Positions 8,629-18,429 of a DNA stretch of 64,000 nucleotides are shown here, one piece after another. Made by a program: the position numbers and the translations under genes. Below the pieces are notes generated by a model, which was not told the origin of the DNA, made no database searches, and was given only the letters and a program-made list of their open reading frames with translations. The stretch is from positions 2,232,001 to 2,296,000 of the forward strand of contig NZ_JALEBH010000001.1 in assembly GCF_022758885.1 (NCBI RefSeq). The letters are read 5' to 3'. Source of the DNA: Sphingobium sp. BYY-5. Lineage in GTDB: Bacteria > Pseudomonadota > Alphaproteobacteria > Sphingomonadales > Sphingomonadaceae. Every line of letters starts with the position of its first letter. Within the stretch, counting starts at the first letter, position 1.

Positions 8629-10833
8629 TCAGGCCGCCTGCGCCTTGAGCAGCTTGTCGATCGTGAGCGGATAGTCGCGCAGCCTGAGGCCCGTTGCATT
8701 GTAGATCGCATTGGCCACCGCCGCGCCCGCGCCACATATGCCCAGTTCGCCCACGCCCTTGGCCTTCATCGGCGAGCTTTTGTCGTCCAGTTCGTCGATG
8801 AACAACACGTCCTGATCGGGGATGTCGGCATGGACCGGCACCAGATATTCGGCCATGTCGTGGTTGACGAAAAAGCCGAAGCGGGTGTCGACGTCCAGCG
8901 CCTCCATCAACGCCGCGCCCACGCCCATGGTCATGGCGCCGATCACCTGGCTGCGCGCAGACTTGGGGTTGAGGATGCGGCCGGCCGCGAAAGCCCCTCC
9001 CATCCGGCGGATGCGCACTTCGGCCGTGTCGATATCGACGCCCACCTCGCAGAAATGCGCGCCGAAAGTGCCCTGCGCATAGCGTTTATCGAGGTCGCCA
9101 TATTCCATACTGTCCTCGGCCCAGACGCCGTCGCGTCCCGCTAGCGCCGCGAGGGTCTGCGACTTGTTGTCCAGCTTCACCAGGCCGTCCTCAAACTGTG
9201 CCTGGTCGGCGGGATAGCCCGCCTTTTCCGCCAGCTTCGCGCGCAGCGCCATGGCGGCGGCATAGACGCCCGCCGTCGAGCTGTTCGCACCCCATTGGCC
9301 GCCGGATCCCGCCGACACCGGGAAACGGCTGTCACCGAGGCGCACCGTCACCTGTTCCAGCGGCACGCCCAGCATCTCCGCCGCGGTCTGGCCGATGATG
9401 GTGTAGCTGCCGGTGCCGATATCGGTCATGTCGGTTTCGACGATAACCCTGCCCCGCGCATCGACGCCGATGCGCGCGCCCGACTTGGCGACGAGATTGT
9501 TGCGGAAGGCCGCCGCCACGCCCATGCCGACCCGCCAGCGCCCGTCGCGCACCTGGCCGGGTTTCGGATTGCGCTTGTCCCAACCGAAACGGTCAGCGCC
9601 GGCACGCAGGCATTCCACCAGCTTGCGGCTGGAAAAGGGGCGTTGCGGACCGACCTCTGGATCATATTGCACATCGTTGCGGATGCGCAGTTCGACCGGA
9701 TCGACGCCGCAGGCCTCGGCCAGCTCATCCATCGCCACTTCCAGCGCGAGCAGGCCGACCGCCTCGCCCGGCGCGCGCATGGCGTTGCCTTCGGGCAGGT
9801 TCAGCGTGACGAGCCGGTGCGCGGTCATGCGGTTGGCGCCGCGATAGAGGAGGCGCGTCTGCTGCGCCGCCGATTCCGCGCCGCCGCCGGGCAAGTCGCC
9901 CGACCAGACTTCATGCGCGATGGCGTCGATCACGCCGTCCTTGCCCGCGCCCAGGCGGATGCGCTGGATGGTCGCGGGGCGATGGGTGGTGTTGTTGGGG
10001 ATCTGGGGCCGGGCAATGGCGACCTTGACCGGCCGCCCCACCTGCTTCGCCCCCAATGCCGCCAGCAGGGCGTCGGCGCGCAGGAACAGCTTCGCACCGA
10101 AACCGCCGCCGATATAGGGCGCCACGATGCGGACATTCTCCTTCGGGATGCCCAGCGTCTTGGCGACCTCTCCCACCCCCCAGGCGACCATCTGGTTTGC
10201 GGTCCAGAGCGTCAACCTGTCTCCGTTCCAGGCCGCCGTGGTGGCGTGCGGCTCCATCATCGCATGGCTATGGTCGGGCGTGGTGTAGCTCTGCTCGACC
10301 TTCACGGCTGCTTTGGCGAAGGCCGCGTCAAAATCGCCCGCCCTGGTATCGGCCGGGCCACCGAAACCCGCCGGCGGCATCACACCGTTCAGCCGCTCCG
10401 CCGCCAGGTCGAACTTGCCGCCCGTCGCCGCATAGTCGATCCGCACCAGCCGGGCCGCGTCCCGCGCATTTTCCAGCGTGTCGGCGATGACCAGCGCAAC
10501 CGCCTGCTCATAATGGTCGATCTGCGGCCCGCCCAGCAGCGGGGCGGTATTGAAACTGCCCTTGCCAAGCTTTCCGGCATTGGCATGGGTGACGATAGCC
10601 AGCACACCCGGCGCCGTTTCCGCTGCGCGCAAGTCCATCGCGGCGATCCGGCCCGTGGCGATGGCGGAACCGACGATCCAGCCATAGGCAGCATTGGGTG
10701 CGGCGTCGTGCCGTTCATAGGCATAGGGCGCACTGCCCGTCACCTTGGCCGCGCCGTCGATGCGGTCGTGGGGGATGCCGACGACCCGGCCCTTGTCGAT
10801 CGGGTTGCTGCCCGCAGGCGTGTCGAACTTCAT
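8629..10833 (-). CDS. paoC: Aldehyde/xanthine dehydrogenase family molybdopterin-binding subunit (PaoC-like)
   Basis: Large catalytic subunit (734 residues) of a three-subunit molybdo-flavoenzyme oxidising aldehydes or N-heterocycles. It lacks the fused domains of eukaryotic xanthine oxidase. The catalytic base is the Glu of [12 protein letters not shown] near the C terminus, and the glycine-rich cofactor segments [13 protein letters not shown] and [10 protein letters not shown] are present. The start overlaps the FAD subunit by 4 nt. In the E. coli PaoABC enzyme the large subunit acts in the periplasm with a Tat-exported small subunit; the same arrangement is inferred here. Substrate is not predictable from sequence. 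Confidence 0.9.
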   Translation of the reverse strand: MKFDTPAGSNPIDKGRVVGIPHDRIDGAAKVTGSAPYAYERHDAAPNAAYGWIVGSAIATGRIAAMDLRAAETAPGVLAIVTHANAGKLGKGSFNTAPLLGGPQIDHYEQAVALVIADTLENARDAARLVRIDYAATGGKFDLAAERLNGVMPPAGFGGPADTRAGDFDAAFAKAAVKVEQSYTTPDHSHAMMEPHATTAAWNGDRLTLWTANQMVAWGVGEVAKTLGIPKENVRIVAPYIGGGFGAKLFLRADALLAALGAKQVGRPVKVAIARPQIPNNTTHRPATIQRIRLGAGKDGVIDAIAHEVWSGDLPGGGAESAAQQTRLLYRGANRMTAHRLVTLNLPEGNAMRAPGEAVGLLALEVAMDELAEACGVDPVELRIRNDVQYDPEVGPQRPFSSRKLVECLRAGADRFGWDKRNPKPGQVRDGRWRVGMGVAAAFRNNLVAKSGARIGVDARGRVIVETDMTDIGTGSYTIIGQTAAEMLGVPLEQVTVRLGDSRFPVSAGSGGQWGANSSTAGVYAAAMALRAKLAEKAGYPADQAQFEDGLVKLDNKSQTLAALAGRDGVWAEDSMEYGDLDKRYAQGTFGAHFCEVGVDIDTAEVRIRRMGGAFAAGRILNPKSARSQVIGAMTMGVGAALMEALDVDTRFGFFVNHDMAEYLVPVHADIPDQDVLFIDELDDKSSPMKAKGVGELGICGAGAAVANAIYNATGLRLRDYPLTIDKLLKAQAA

Positions 10834-11786
10834 GCCCGTGCCTCCTGCTGCCGGTAGACGGATGTCAGCGTCCGTTCGACCAGTAGCTTCTTGAAGTCGT
10901 TGTGATGGGTGGTGCGGGCGCCCGCCAGCGCGGCCTCCGCTACCGCCTTTGCTCCCTGCTTCGCCGCCGCATCGGCTGCATCGACCCGCCAGGGCCTGGC
11001 ACCGATCCCGCCAAAGGCGAAGCGGGCTGTACCGTCCTGCCCGAACACTGCCGCCACCGACACCAGCGCAAAGGCGTAGGACGCGCGGTCGCGCACCTTG
11101 CGGTAGACATGAACGCCACCGATCGGCCTGGGCAAAGTGACCGAGGTGATGATCTCACCAGCCTTCAGAACCGTCTCCTTCTCCGGCGTGTCGCCGGGCA
11201 GCAGATGAAAGTCGGCGATCGGGACAGAACGCTTCGTCCCGTCCGCGCCGACCATGTCCACCTGTGCGTCGAGCAGCCGCATCGCCACCGCCATGTCACT
11301 GGGATTCTGGGCGATGCAGGCATCGCTGACGCCCAATATGGCAAGGCTGCGATTCATCCCCTGCATTGCGCCGCAGCCGCTACCCGGCCGGCGCTTGTTG
11401 CAGGGCATCCGCGTGTCATAGAAATAGGGGCAGCGGGTCCGTTGCAGCAGATTGCCCCCGGTCGTCGCCTTGTTGCGGAGCTGCCCCGACGCGCCAGCCA
11501 CCAGCGCGCGGCTGAGCACCGCATAATCGCGGCGCACAGTCTGATCTGCCGCCAGATCCGTGTTGCGCACGAGCGCGCCGATGCGCAGCCCGCCACCGTC
11601 CGTCTTCTCGATCCGGTCCAGGCCCAGATGATTGACGTCGATCAGATGAGGGGGCGTCTCGATCTGCAGTTTCATGAGGTCGAGCAGGTTGGTGCCACCG
11701 GCGATGAAGCGCGCGCCCTGGACCGAGGCAGCCGCTTTCGCCGCCGCCTCCACGCTCGCGGCGCGCTCATAGGTGAAGGGTTTCAT
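10830..11786 (-). CDS. paoB: Aldehyde dehydrogenase FAD-binding subunit (PaoB-like)
   Basis: The 318-residue FAD subunit of the CO-dehydrogenase flavoprotein family. The FAD loops [10 protein letters not shown] near residue 30 and a TTGGNL segment near residue 105 are visible. Directly after this come four closely spaced cysteines ([17 protein letters not shown], then CGAM) that match the extra [4Fe-4S] insertion of PaoB/YagS and hydroxybenzoyl-CoA reductase. It passes electrons between the 2Fe-2S subunit and flavin. It overlaps both neighbours by 4 nt in one operon. Confidence 0.9.
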   Translation of the reverse strand: MKPFTYERAASVEAAAKAAASVQGARFIAGGTNLLDLMKLQIETPPHLIDVNHLGLDRIEKTDGGGLRIGALVRNTDLAADQTVRRDYAVLSRALVAGASGQLRNKATTGGNLLQRTRCPYFYDTRMPCNKRRPGSGCGAMQGMNRSLAILGVSDACIAQNPSDMAVAMRLLDAQVDMVGADGTKRSVPIADFHLLPGDTPEKETVLKAGEIITSVTLPRPIGGVHVYRKVRDRASYAFALVSVAAVFGQDGTARFAFGGIGARPWRVDAADAAAKQGAKAVAEAALAGARTTHHNDFKKLLVERTLTSVYRQQEARA

Positions 11787-12421
11787 GCCTGCTTCTCCCC
11801 AGCGACGTCGCGCATCGCGGCGATGATGTTGGGATAGGCGGCACAGCGGCAGATATTGCCGCTCATCCGCTCGCGCAGTTCGACGTCGCTCAGCGCCACC
11901 CTGTCGAGATCTTCGGTGACATGGCTGGGGACCCCCGCTTCGATCTCATCCAGCACCGCCACGGCCGAGCAAATCTGTCCCGGCGTGCAATAGCCGCACT
12001 GATAGCCGTCGTGGACGATGAAGGCGCGCTGCATCGGGTGCAGCGCCTCGGCCGTGCCCAGCCCTTCGATGGTCGTCACCTTCTCCCCATCATGCATCAC
12101 GGCCAGCGTCAGGCAGCTATTGATCCGCCGCCCCTCGACAATGACGGTGCAGGCCCCGCACTGGCCATGGTCGCACCCCTTCTTCGTGCCGGTAAGGTGC
12201 AGATGCTCGCGCAGCATATCGAGTAAGGTGGTGCGCGGATCGAGCTGCAGATGCACCTCCCGACCGTTGACGGTAAGTTCCACGGGGGTCATCGGGGGTC
12301 CTTTGCGGCTCTGGGTCGACGCGGCGGCATCTGCTGGTGCATGCGACAGGACGGGGCCTGATGCGGCAAGGGCAGCGCTGCCCCGCAACAGGCCGCGGCG
12401 CGTCAAATGATCGGACGTCAT
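11783..12421 (-). CDS. paoA: Aldehyde dehydrogenase 2Fe-2S subunit with Tat signal (PaoA-like)
   Basis: A 212-residue iron-sulfur subunit carrying two [2Fe-2S] clusters: ferredoxin-like cysteines in [12 protein letters not shown] plus a following SC, and the second cluster in GYCTPGQ and ICRCAAYPN. The N terminus is a twin-arginine signal ([19 protein letters not shown]), so the enzyme is probably folded with cofactor in the cytoplasm and exported to the periplasm. This is the first gene of the operon, followed by the FAD and molybdenum subunits. No dedicated molybdenum-cofactor chaperone gene is adjacent. Confidence 0.92.
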   Translation of the reverse strand: MTSDHLTRRGLLRGSAALAASGPVLSHAPADAAASTQSRKGPPMTPVELTVNGREVHLQLDPRTTLLDMLREHLHLTGTKKGCDHGQCGACTVIVEGRRINSCLTLAVMHDGEKVTTIEGLGTAEALHPMQRAFIVHDGYQCGYCTPGQICSAVAVLDEIEAGVPSHVTEDLDRVALSDVELRERMSGNICRCAAYPNIIAAMRDVAGEKQA

Positions 12422-12755
12422 CGCTGATCCTCCCTGCTGATCCGTTGGTCATTACGAAAGGCGACGGCAAATGATCCCGCCTGCCGGAGAAACATCTTAT
12501 GCCAGTCATCAGACTAGCAGATATTCGCCATGCGCCAAAGGATGGACGGGAGCGATTCCCCTTTCTCATGTCGATTCCCGGACCGGCATCCCTTTCCCGC
12601 CTGTCGCGCATCTCTCGGAAAATCCTGGAAAACCGCCAATTTTCATAGTTGCGAGAGAGAATTTCATTTTTGTGCAATTCTACCCTTGCCGATCCCGGAA
12701 AGCGCTGCTAGTTCCCCGCCACCCGCCGAGAGGGACACATCCTCCGGCCGCCAGA
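12422..12755. other. Intergenic region between paoA and tRNA-Gly
   Basis: Contains the upstream regions of the minus-strand molybdo-enzyme operon and of the plus-strand tRNA-Gly. No gene or clear operator was recognised. Confidence 0.4.
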
Positions 12756-12830
12756 GCGGGCGTAGCTCAGGGGTAGAGCACAACCTTGCCAAGGTTGGGG
12801 TCGAGGGTTCGAATCCCTTCGCCCGCTCCA
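12756..12830 (+). tRNA. tRNA-Gly (anticodon GCC)
   Basis: Complete cloverleaf: acceptor GCGGGCG/CGCCCGC, D arm GCTCAGGGGTAGAGC, anticodon stem CAACC/GGTTG around TTGCCAA (anticodon GCC), T arm GAGGG-TTCGAAT-CCCTT, encoded CCA. It marks the left border of the accessory block. An almost perfect short palindrome (GGAGTTTAGTAAACTCC, 12840-12856) follows directly. Confidence 0.97.
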
Positions 12831-13054
12831 GTTTTTCCGGGAGTTTAGTAAACTCCTGTTCGCGAAAACTCCAGAATTCTCCATATGCCTCCCTGATTTG
12901 GAGACAGCTTTGGCAAAACCGGATATCTGAAGACCGGTGCCTTCGAATATTATTCGCAGCGCATGTTCGCGAACCTCGGATACAGATCCGTTCATCGTCT
13001 TGCGCAGGCCTCCTTCCTCAGGCGCCGGGGCCGTCAGCAATCAATTGTACACGG

Positions 13055-13885
13055 CTATAGCGGGGATTGCAGGAAACCCTTTCGTTCCAGAATGGAAATC
13101 GACTCGCGCGCCACAGGCGCGACTTGTCCGTTGAGAAGAGTGATTGAGCGGTTGCGACCGTCCGCTTCCACCGAAGCTATCCCGTCCTGAGCCACCCACC
13201 AACTGCGATGCACCTGCTGGCCCCGACAATCATCCATTTCGGCGATGGCGTCGCGAAGGCGAAGGAGGAGAAGCTCGCTCGTCTTGATGCCGTGGACGCG
13301 CACATAATGATCTTCGCTCTGGAGCGCGAGGATCGGCCCCTCAAAGTTCCGACCGAGACGCGCATTTAATCGGAAGGCAGGGGCAGAAACACCCGGCGTA
13401 CACTCCTGAACAGGCTCAACAATATCGGGGGTCGAGAGGTCGGCTATAGTGATCGCGCCGAGCTGGCCCGCCTCGACCGGGCGACGCCGCAAGCCTTCGT
13501 CTATCAGCTTAGCGCCAAGAACGATCGTGAGTATTGCAATGGCGCTCAAAAAAGCGAAGGGTAAGAAAACGGCGAAACCGCTCAGCCCCTGGAAGAACAC
13601 GCTCGCGCTCCACCCCCAAATGAGCGCCAGCGGCACGCTGGCAAGCACGACCCCCCAGGCAAGCAGCACATTTCGCGGCAAGGATGTTGCAGCAGCTATC
13701 GCCATGAGCAGCCAAATGGTGGGACGCACCAGAATATAGGCGCCCAGGAGGTGGATGAACCACATCCAGACGCGGGCCGGGAACTCTGCCTCAACATATG
13801 TTCCGAAAGGGCCGAGGAAGCCTACGATGGCGGCCAGGACGACCATCGCCCAAAGCTCCAATATGCCGCGGCGCAGCCAGTTCAC
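13055..13885 (-). CDS. Membrane-anchored LytTR-family transcriptional regulator
   Basis: The N-terminal half (about 110 residues) is strongly hydrophobic with three or four membrane segments. The C-terminal 100 residues are a LytTR DNA-binding domain, recognised by LQSEDHYVRVH, LLLRLRDAIAEM, GQQVHRSWWV and the final VARESISILERKGF. No receiver domain is present, so it is a one-component membrane regulator rather than a response regulator. The GTG start is chosen because GGAG lies 8 nt upstream and the protein then begins right at the first membrane helix; a TTG 168 nt further upstream would add a basic extension. It is divergent from the TonB-dependent receptor and is a plausible regulator of it. 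Confidence 0.85.
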   Translation of the reverse strand: MNWLRRGILELWAMVVLAAIVGFLGPFGTYVEAEFPARVWMWFIHLLGAYILVRPTIWLLMAIAAATSLPRNVLLAWGVVLASVPLALIWGWSASVFFQGLSGFAVFLPFAFLSAIAILTIVLGAKLIDEGLRRRPVEAGQLGAITIADLSTPDIVEPVQECTPGVSAPAFRLNARLGRNFEGPILALQSEDHYVRVHGIKTSELLLLRLRDAIAEMDDCRGQQVHRSWWVAQDGIASVEADGRNRSITLLNGQVAPVARESISILERKGFLQSPL

Positions 13886-14156
13886 GTTTCCTGCTCCCGA
13901 TCCACGATACGTTAATCGGAAAATGCCGCGAAAATTGCGGATTTGGCAAGTGCCCGCGCCACGTAACGCACGGGCGCTTGCCGGTCGGCCGCGCTCTGCC
14001 ATCTGCCGGATAGCGTGCCGGATGCGGCGTAGCAGGAGATCATCATCAGTCAACGGCGCTGCGCTTCGCCCCGCATAGGCAGCGGCATTTCGTTTCGGTC
14101 CGGGGGGCCAGGGCGATCAAAATAAAACATAAAAACAATATTTTAGGGAGGAAAAA

Positions 14157-16586
14157 ATGGGGAAAATCTGTTCTATATTGCTTGCATCCACCAGCCTGGG
14201 CGCTTTCCCGCTTGATGCGGCCGCGCAATCACGGGACGGGCTGGCCGTTGCCGACAACGACATCATCATCGTCCAGGCGCGTCGACGCGACGAGGATGTA
14301 CAGGATGTTCCGGCCGTCATCGACACGGTGACTGCCGAGAAGATCGCCAAGCTGAACTTCCGCGACTTCAAGGACGTCCAGACGATTGTTCCCGGTCTCC
14401 AGCTCAGTTCCGATCCAAGCGGCGTGGGAGGCAGCGCCAAATTGCGGGGGGTCAATTTCGACGTCACCGCCAGCGGCTTCAACTCTACCGTGGAATTTTA
14501 TCTCAACGATGCGCCTATCGCCGCCGGCGTCGTTCTTCAGCAGTTATTCGATGTCGGCCAGATTGAAGTGCAGCGAGGTCCGCAAGGCACGTTGCGGGGA
14601 CGCGCATCGCCATCCGGTTCGATCGCCGTCACAACCCGGAAGCCCGATCTGTACGCGATCGGTGGAACCATCGACATGACGGCCAACGACATCGGCACCT
14701 TGAATAACAAGGCCGCCCTTAATCTGCCGATAATCGAGGGATTGGCCGCCATACGAATGGCCGGAATATGGGATGAGAATGAAGGCGACCGGGTGCGTCC
14801 GCTGGATCGCAGCTACGGAGGCCGCGACCCATATTCGCGCACCAAGGCGGGACGTATCAGCGGCTTGCTACAGCCACTCGACTGGCTCAAGCTGGAAGGC
14901 GTCTATCAACGCATGAAGCGTAGTTCGATCGCCTATGACCAGGTCGCCTCGTTCAGCGAGGTCAACGCCGATGCGCCCAGCAGCCCGATCTATATTGGCA
15001 CCAAGGACAGACTTTCGATTCTGGGAGTGCCCCGCCGGAACAGCCAGTTGTACAACATCTACAACTGGCGAACCGAGGCCATTCTGGCCGGGCAGGTGCT
15101 GATCTATCAGGGCCAGCACAATAACCAGCGCGTGATCGGGCGGACATCGGCGGACGCCGCCGTGATCTTCCCCGGCCGAAACGTGACGCAGGACACGGTT
15201 TCCCGGTCGAAATCGACGTCACATGAGGTCCGGGTCCAGAATGAAGCCCGGCTTTTCGACGTGATGGATTATGTCTTCGGCTTCTTCGATCAGCGAACAA
15301 ATTCTCCCACGCGGCTCACGCGCCGCACGCCCGTCCGGCTACCGACAGCACTTGGTGGTGGTCTCGCAACGCTGGTGGAGACGACAATTGATCGCGCGGG
15401 CGACTCGCATGAACAGTCGTTCTTCGGCAACCTCACCGTGCATCTGGGCCAGTCTACCGAGGTTTCGGGTGGTCTGCGGCGCATCGATTATATCTCGCAC
15501 AATGCTCTGGTCATCGACGGCCGCACCGTCGCGAACGACGGACAGGATGCCGGAAAGTGGATATACGCCGCGTCCCTCAAGCATAATTTCACGCCGGACT
15601 TGATGCTATATGCAAGCACGGGCAGTTCCTGGCGCCCCGGCATCAATGTTGTGGGCGACTTCAACATCGCCCCGTCGAATCTGGAGCGAAGCTTTCTCAA
15701 TCTTCCCGCGGAAACATCCCGATCTTACGAAATCGGCTTTAAGAACATCATGTTGGATGGCCGCCTGCGCCTCAACATGACAGCCTATCACCAGAAGTTC
15801 GACAATTATCCGTACCGCGCGCCCAACGGCGTCTTCTACGTCAACACACTTGCAGCTCGAAATGCGGAAGGCCAGGTGGTCGGCACGCGGCAGGAAGTCG
15901 CGACCTTCAATTTCGTCGGCGCCGTGCCTGTCACCGTCAACGGCCTGGAGGGCGATGTCTCCTTCGAGGCCAGCAGAAGATGGACCCTTGGCGTCACGGC
16001 AAGCTATTCGCTCGGCAAGATCAAGAACGGCTCCATCCCGTGCAACGATCTCGATCGTGACGGCGTGCCGGACGTGGTGACATCAGCGCCCACGCTCGCC
16101 AGTCTTCAAGCGGCGGTCGGCGCCGACAATCTGGCTACATGCACCGTCACGCAGCGATCCGCATTCCAAAGCCCGTTTTCCGCAACCCTGCAGACGGAAT
16201 ATCGCGTCCCGTTCTCAGACCGGGTCGACGGCTATGTGCGCGGTCTGGTCGCATATAATGGTCGGTCGCAAACCGACCCTACGAACATTTATGACGACGT
16301 AGGCGCTTATGCGCTCGCCAATCTGTACGCCGGAATCCGCGACCCACAGGGACGGTGGGAAGTGTCGCTTTTCGCCAAGAATCTGTTCGAAACGGTGAAG
16401 GCCCTTTCCCGTACCGATCCACTGTCGACCAGCTACCAGCAACTGGGACTCGGCGGTTTCCAGAACGGACGTCCAATCCTCACCGGCCCGACATCCATGA
16501 CCGTCACCAGCACATATACGGGAGTGACGACGACCCCGCCCCGCGAGTTCGGCATCAATGTCCGATATGCGTTCGGAGGACGCTAA
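14157..16586 (+). CDS. TonB-dependent outer-membrane receptor
   Basis: An 809-residue outer-membrane transporter. A signal peptide ends near AAAQS; a TonB-box-like stretch (DIIIVQARRR) follows. The plug domain has VPGLQLSS and VEVQRGPQGTLRGR-like features (here IEVQRGPQGTLRGRASPSG), then the long beta-barrel ending in FGINVRYAFGGR. The last residue is Arg rather than the usual aromatic. A GGGAGG ribosome binding site precedes the ATG. The substrate is unknown; no siderophore or sugar gene is adjacent. It is paired with the divergent LytTR regulator and the following exported protein. Confidence 0.93.
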   Translation: MGKICSILLASTSLGAFPLDAAAQSRDGLAVADNDIIIVQARRRDEDVQDVPAVIDTVTAEKIAKLNFRDFKDVQTIVPGLQLSSDPSGVGGSAKLRGVNFDVTASGFNSTVEFYLNDAPIAAGVVLQQLFDVGQIEVQRGPQGTLRGRASPSGSIAVTTRKPDLYAIGGTIDMTANDIGTLNNKAALNLPIIEGLAAIRMAGIWDENEGDRVRPLDRSYGGRDPYSRTKAGRISGLLQPLDWLKLEGVYQRMKRSSIAYDQVASFSEVNADAPSSPIYIGTKDRLSILGVPRRNSQLYNIYNWRTEAILAGQVLIYQGQHNNQRVIGRTSADAAVIFPGRNVTQDTVSRSKSTSHEVRVQNEARLFDVMDYVFGFFDQRTNSPTRLTRRTPVRLPTALGGGLATLVETTIDRAGDSHEQSFFGNLTVHLGQSTEVSGGLRRIDYISHNALVIDGRTVANDGQDAGKWIYAASLKHNFTPDLMLYASTGSSWRPGINVVGDFNIAPSNLERSFLNLPAETSRSYEIGFKNIMLDGRLRLNMTAYHQKFDNYPYRAPNGVFYVNTLAARNAEGQVVGTRQEVATFNFVGAVPVTVNGLEGDVSFEASRRWTLGVTASYSLGKIKNGSIPCNDLDRDGVPDVVTSAPTLASLQAAVGADNLATCTVTQRSAFQSPFSATLQTEYRVPFSDRVDGYVRGLVAYNGRSQTDPTNIYDDVGAYALANLYAGIRDPQGRWEVSLFAKNLFETVKALSRTDPLSTSYQQLGLGGFQNGRPILTGPTSMTVTSTYTGVTTTPPREFGINVRYAFGGR

Positions 16587-16682
16587 GGGCCGTGCGTCCA
16601 GGCCGGGGACAATCGGCAGCTTCCGCCTCTGCGCTTCACGGCTGCCCCGTTCGATTCAACCTATCTTTACAAGGAGAGAGAA

Positions 16683-18320
16683 ATGCAAATCGGCAAGAGC
16701 TTGAGCATCGGCGCCGCCGCGATGTTGACCGCCATGGTCGCACCCGCGACGACTGAGGCCCAATCGCCGCGATATTCGTTCGGGCGAGTGCAAATCTCAA
16801 CCCTGCCGTTCGACCCGCACCTGGTGGTAAGAAGCGCCACCTATATTCCTTCGGGCAAGGTCCTTGTCTCCTATGCCGACAAGGTGTCCGATGACCCCAG
16901 GATCGTGAAGCTTGCAGTCATCGACGACGATGGCAAGAATATGCGCCCCTTCTTTGCGCAGCGACTGCCCGATAGGGAAAAGGACAATGGCATCCGGTTC
17001 ATGGTCTTTCCCGACAACAAGCGGATATTTCTGGGCGATTTCATCATCGAATGCGCGACCAGCATCGACGACTGCACGGCGCCCGCGCTCTATCCGGTTC
17101 AATATCCGGCCGAAGTGGCGAGCGGAGATCATATCGCGCACCGCTGGTCGGAGATGATCGTCGCTCCGGACAACCAGCACGTCTCCTGGACGACGCTTCT
17201 GTCGAATTTTGCCGCAGTCGTGTTCGTCGGTGCGTTGCAGAAGACGGATGACGGCTACAAAATCGTCCAGTCGCAGATCATCAGCACGCTGGACCCATTC
17301 AAGAAGGACCCGAAGCATCCCGACGGAGTGCTGCCGCAAACGGTGCGCGGCGGCGAGGTCAAGCAGTTCATACACGGTGGATCGGCCATCTCACTGGCGG
17401 GCGCGATCTCGCGAGACACGCCGGACTCGGTCGTGCAGTATCTCGGAAGCGGCCGCATGGAAGCGATCACCGACACGCCGGGATACACCGAGACCACGAT
17501 TTTCTCCCCTGACGAACGCCTCGGAATCACGATGACGACCCGTTTTTCGAAACGGACCGATCCGGCCATTCTGGGGCTTATGCCCCGCCCCTATCCTGCC
17601 AGCCTGAACATGGGCCTCAGCATGTTCGCATATACCTATTCCGTTACCGGCGTTCGCCGTGAACGGATCGGCAGCATCGGTCCCGCCTTGATCGACGTCC
17701 AGGCATCCAAAGCGGGAGGAGAATATGCCGGCGCGAACCTGAATACGCAGGAAGAATGGGTGTATCGGTCCCCCATGTCATGGCATCCCAGCAGCAAGAA
17801 GGCGATGTGGACCGAAGGACGCCGTAGCGATGGCGCCGAGAGGATACAGATCGTCCATCTCCCGGACTATCGACCGCAAGCGGCAGTGCCCGCGAAAGGC
17901 CTGCCCTCTACCATTTCCTATGGCTTGTCGGATCTGTCACTGGTCCGAAAACAGGCCCAGACCAGCCGGAACATCGACGTGAAAATATATGGACGCAAAT
18001 CCGGCTATATACATTATCGCCGTACGCCTGCTGGTCTGACGGAGAAGATCTACGTCGATTTCAGCGATGACGGACAGGCCGTCTATACCGGCGAAGAAAG
18101 GTTGCAGGCAAACCCGCAGGGCCGCTCAATATATAGTGCCAAGCTTCGACTGTCAGGTCCGCGCCCCGGCACAATGGATTTGCAGATCACATTCGGGCCG
18201 CTGGGCGGTGCGATGCCCGCCAAGTTGCTCTTCGAACCGGACGCATCAGGCATTCCAATGACGCATGGTTATGTCGAATATGGCGGCAAAAGGCTGACTG
18301 TGGAGGCGCTCCTGCCTTAA
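16683..18320 (+). CDS. Exported hypothetical protein, possibly beta-propeller
   Basis: A 545-residue protein with a clear signal peptide (cleavage probably after TTEAQS). The mature part has repeated PD40/TolB-like phrases in which a D/S-P-D-x-x motif precedes a beta-strand (VFPDNKRIFLGD, APDNQHVSWTT, FSPDERLGITMTT, WHPSSKKAMWTEG). This suggests a propeller fold in the periplasm. The C-terminal third (DVKIYGRKSGYIHYRR onward) looks like a separate beta-domain. No catalytic triad was found, so a peptidase call is not supported. It follows the TonB-dependent receptor by 96 nt with a strong AAGGAGAG ribosome binding site, so the two are probably co-expressed and may act on one ligand. Confidence 0.75.
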   Translation: MQIGKSLSIGAAAMLTAMVAPATTEAQSPRYSFGRVQISTLPFDPHLVVRSATYIPSGKVLVSYADKVSDDPRIVKLAVIDDDGKNMRPFFAQRLPDREKDNGIRFMVFPDNKRIFLGDFIIECATSIDDCTAPALYPVQYPAEVASGDHIAHRWSEMIVAPDNQHVSWTTLLSNFAAVVFVGALQKTDDGYKIVQSQIISTLDPFKKDPKHPDGVLPQTVRGGEVKQFIHGGSAISLAGAISRDTPDSVVQYLGSGRMEAITDTPGYTETTIFSPDERLGITMTTRFSKRTDPAILGLMPRPYPASLNMGLSMFAYTYSVTGVRRERIGSIGPALIDVQASKAGGEYAGANLNTQEEWVYRSPMSWHPSSKKAMWTEGRRSDGAERIQIVHLPDYRPQAAVPAKGLPSTISYGLSDLSLVRKQAQTSRNIDVKIYGRKSGYIHYRRTPAGLTEKIYVDFSDDGQAVYTGEERLQANPQGRSIYSAKLRLSGPRPGTMDLQITFGPLGGAMPAKLLFEPDASGIPMTHGYVEYGGKRLTVEALLP

Positions 18321-18341
18321 ACGGCACGGGTGAACCTTGAA

Positions 18342-18373
18342 CCTGTATCCGGTGGTGGCGTGCCGGATACAGG
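18342..18373. terminator. Inverted repeat between convergent genes
   Basis: Perfect 11-base arms (CCTGTATCCGG and CCGGATACAGG) with a 10-nt loop, between the ends of the exported protein gene and virB11. There is no T tract, so it may be a factor-assisted bidirectional terminator or a repeat element. Confidence 0.5.
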
Positions 18374-18429
18374 CTTAGCCGGGAAAGCCGGTCAGGGTCC
18401 GCCAGCCGTCCGTCATCAGGCGTCGGTCC

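Noticed and set aside
9295..10857. 520-residue plus-strand frame opposite paoC
   Set aside because: Antisense shadow; the minus strand encodes a complete molybdenum subunit with catalytic motifs.
12840..12856. Short palindrome after tRNA-Gly as a terminator
   Set aside because: Loop of one base and no T tract, so a conventional terminator is not supported.
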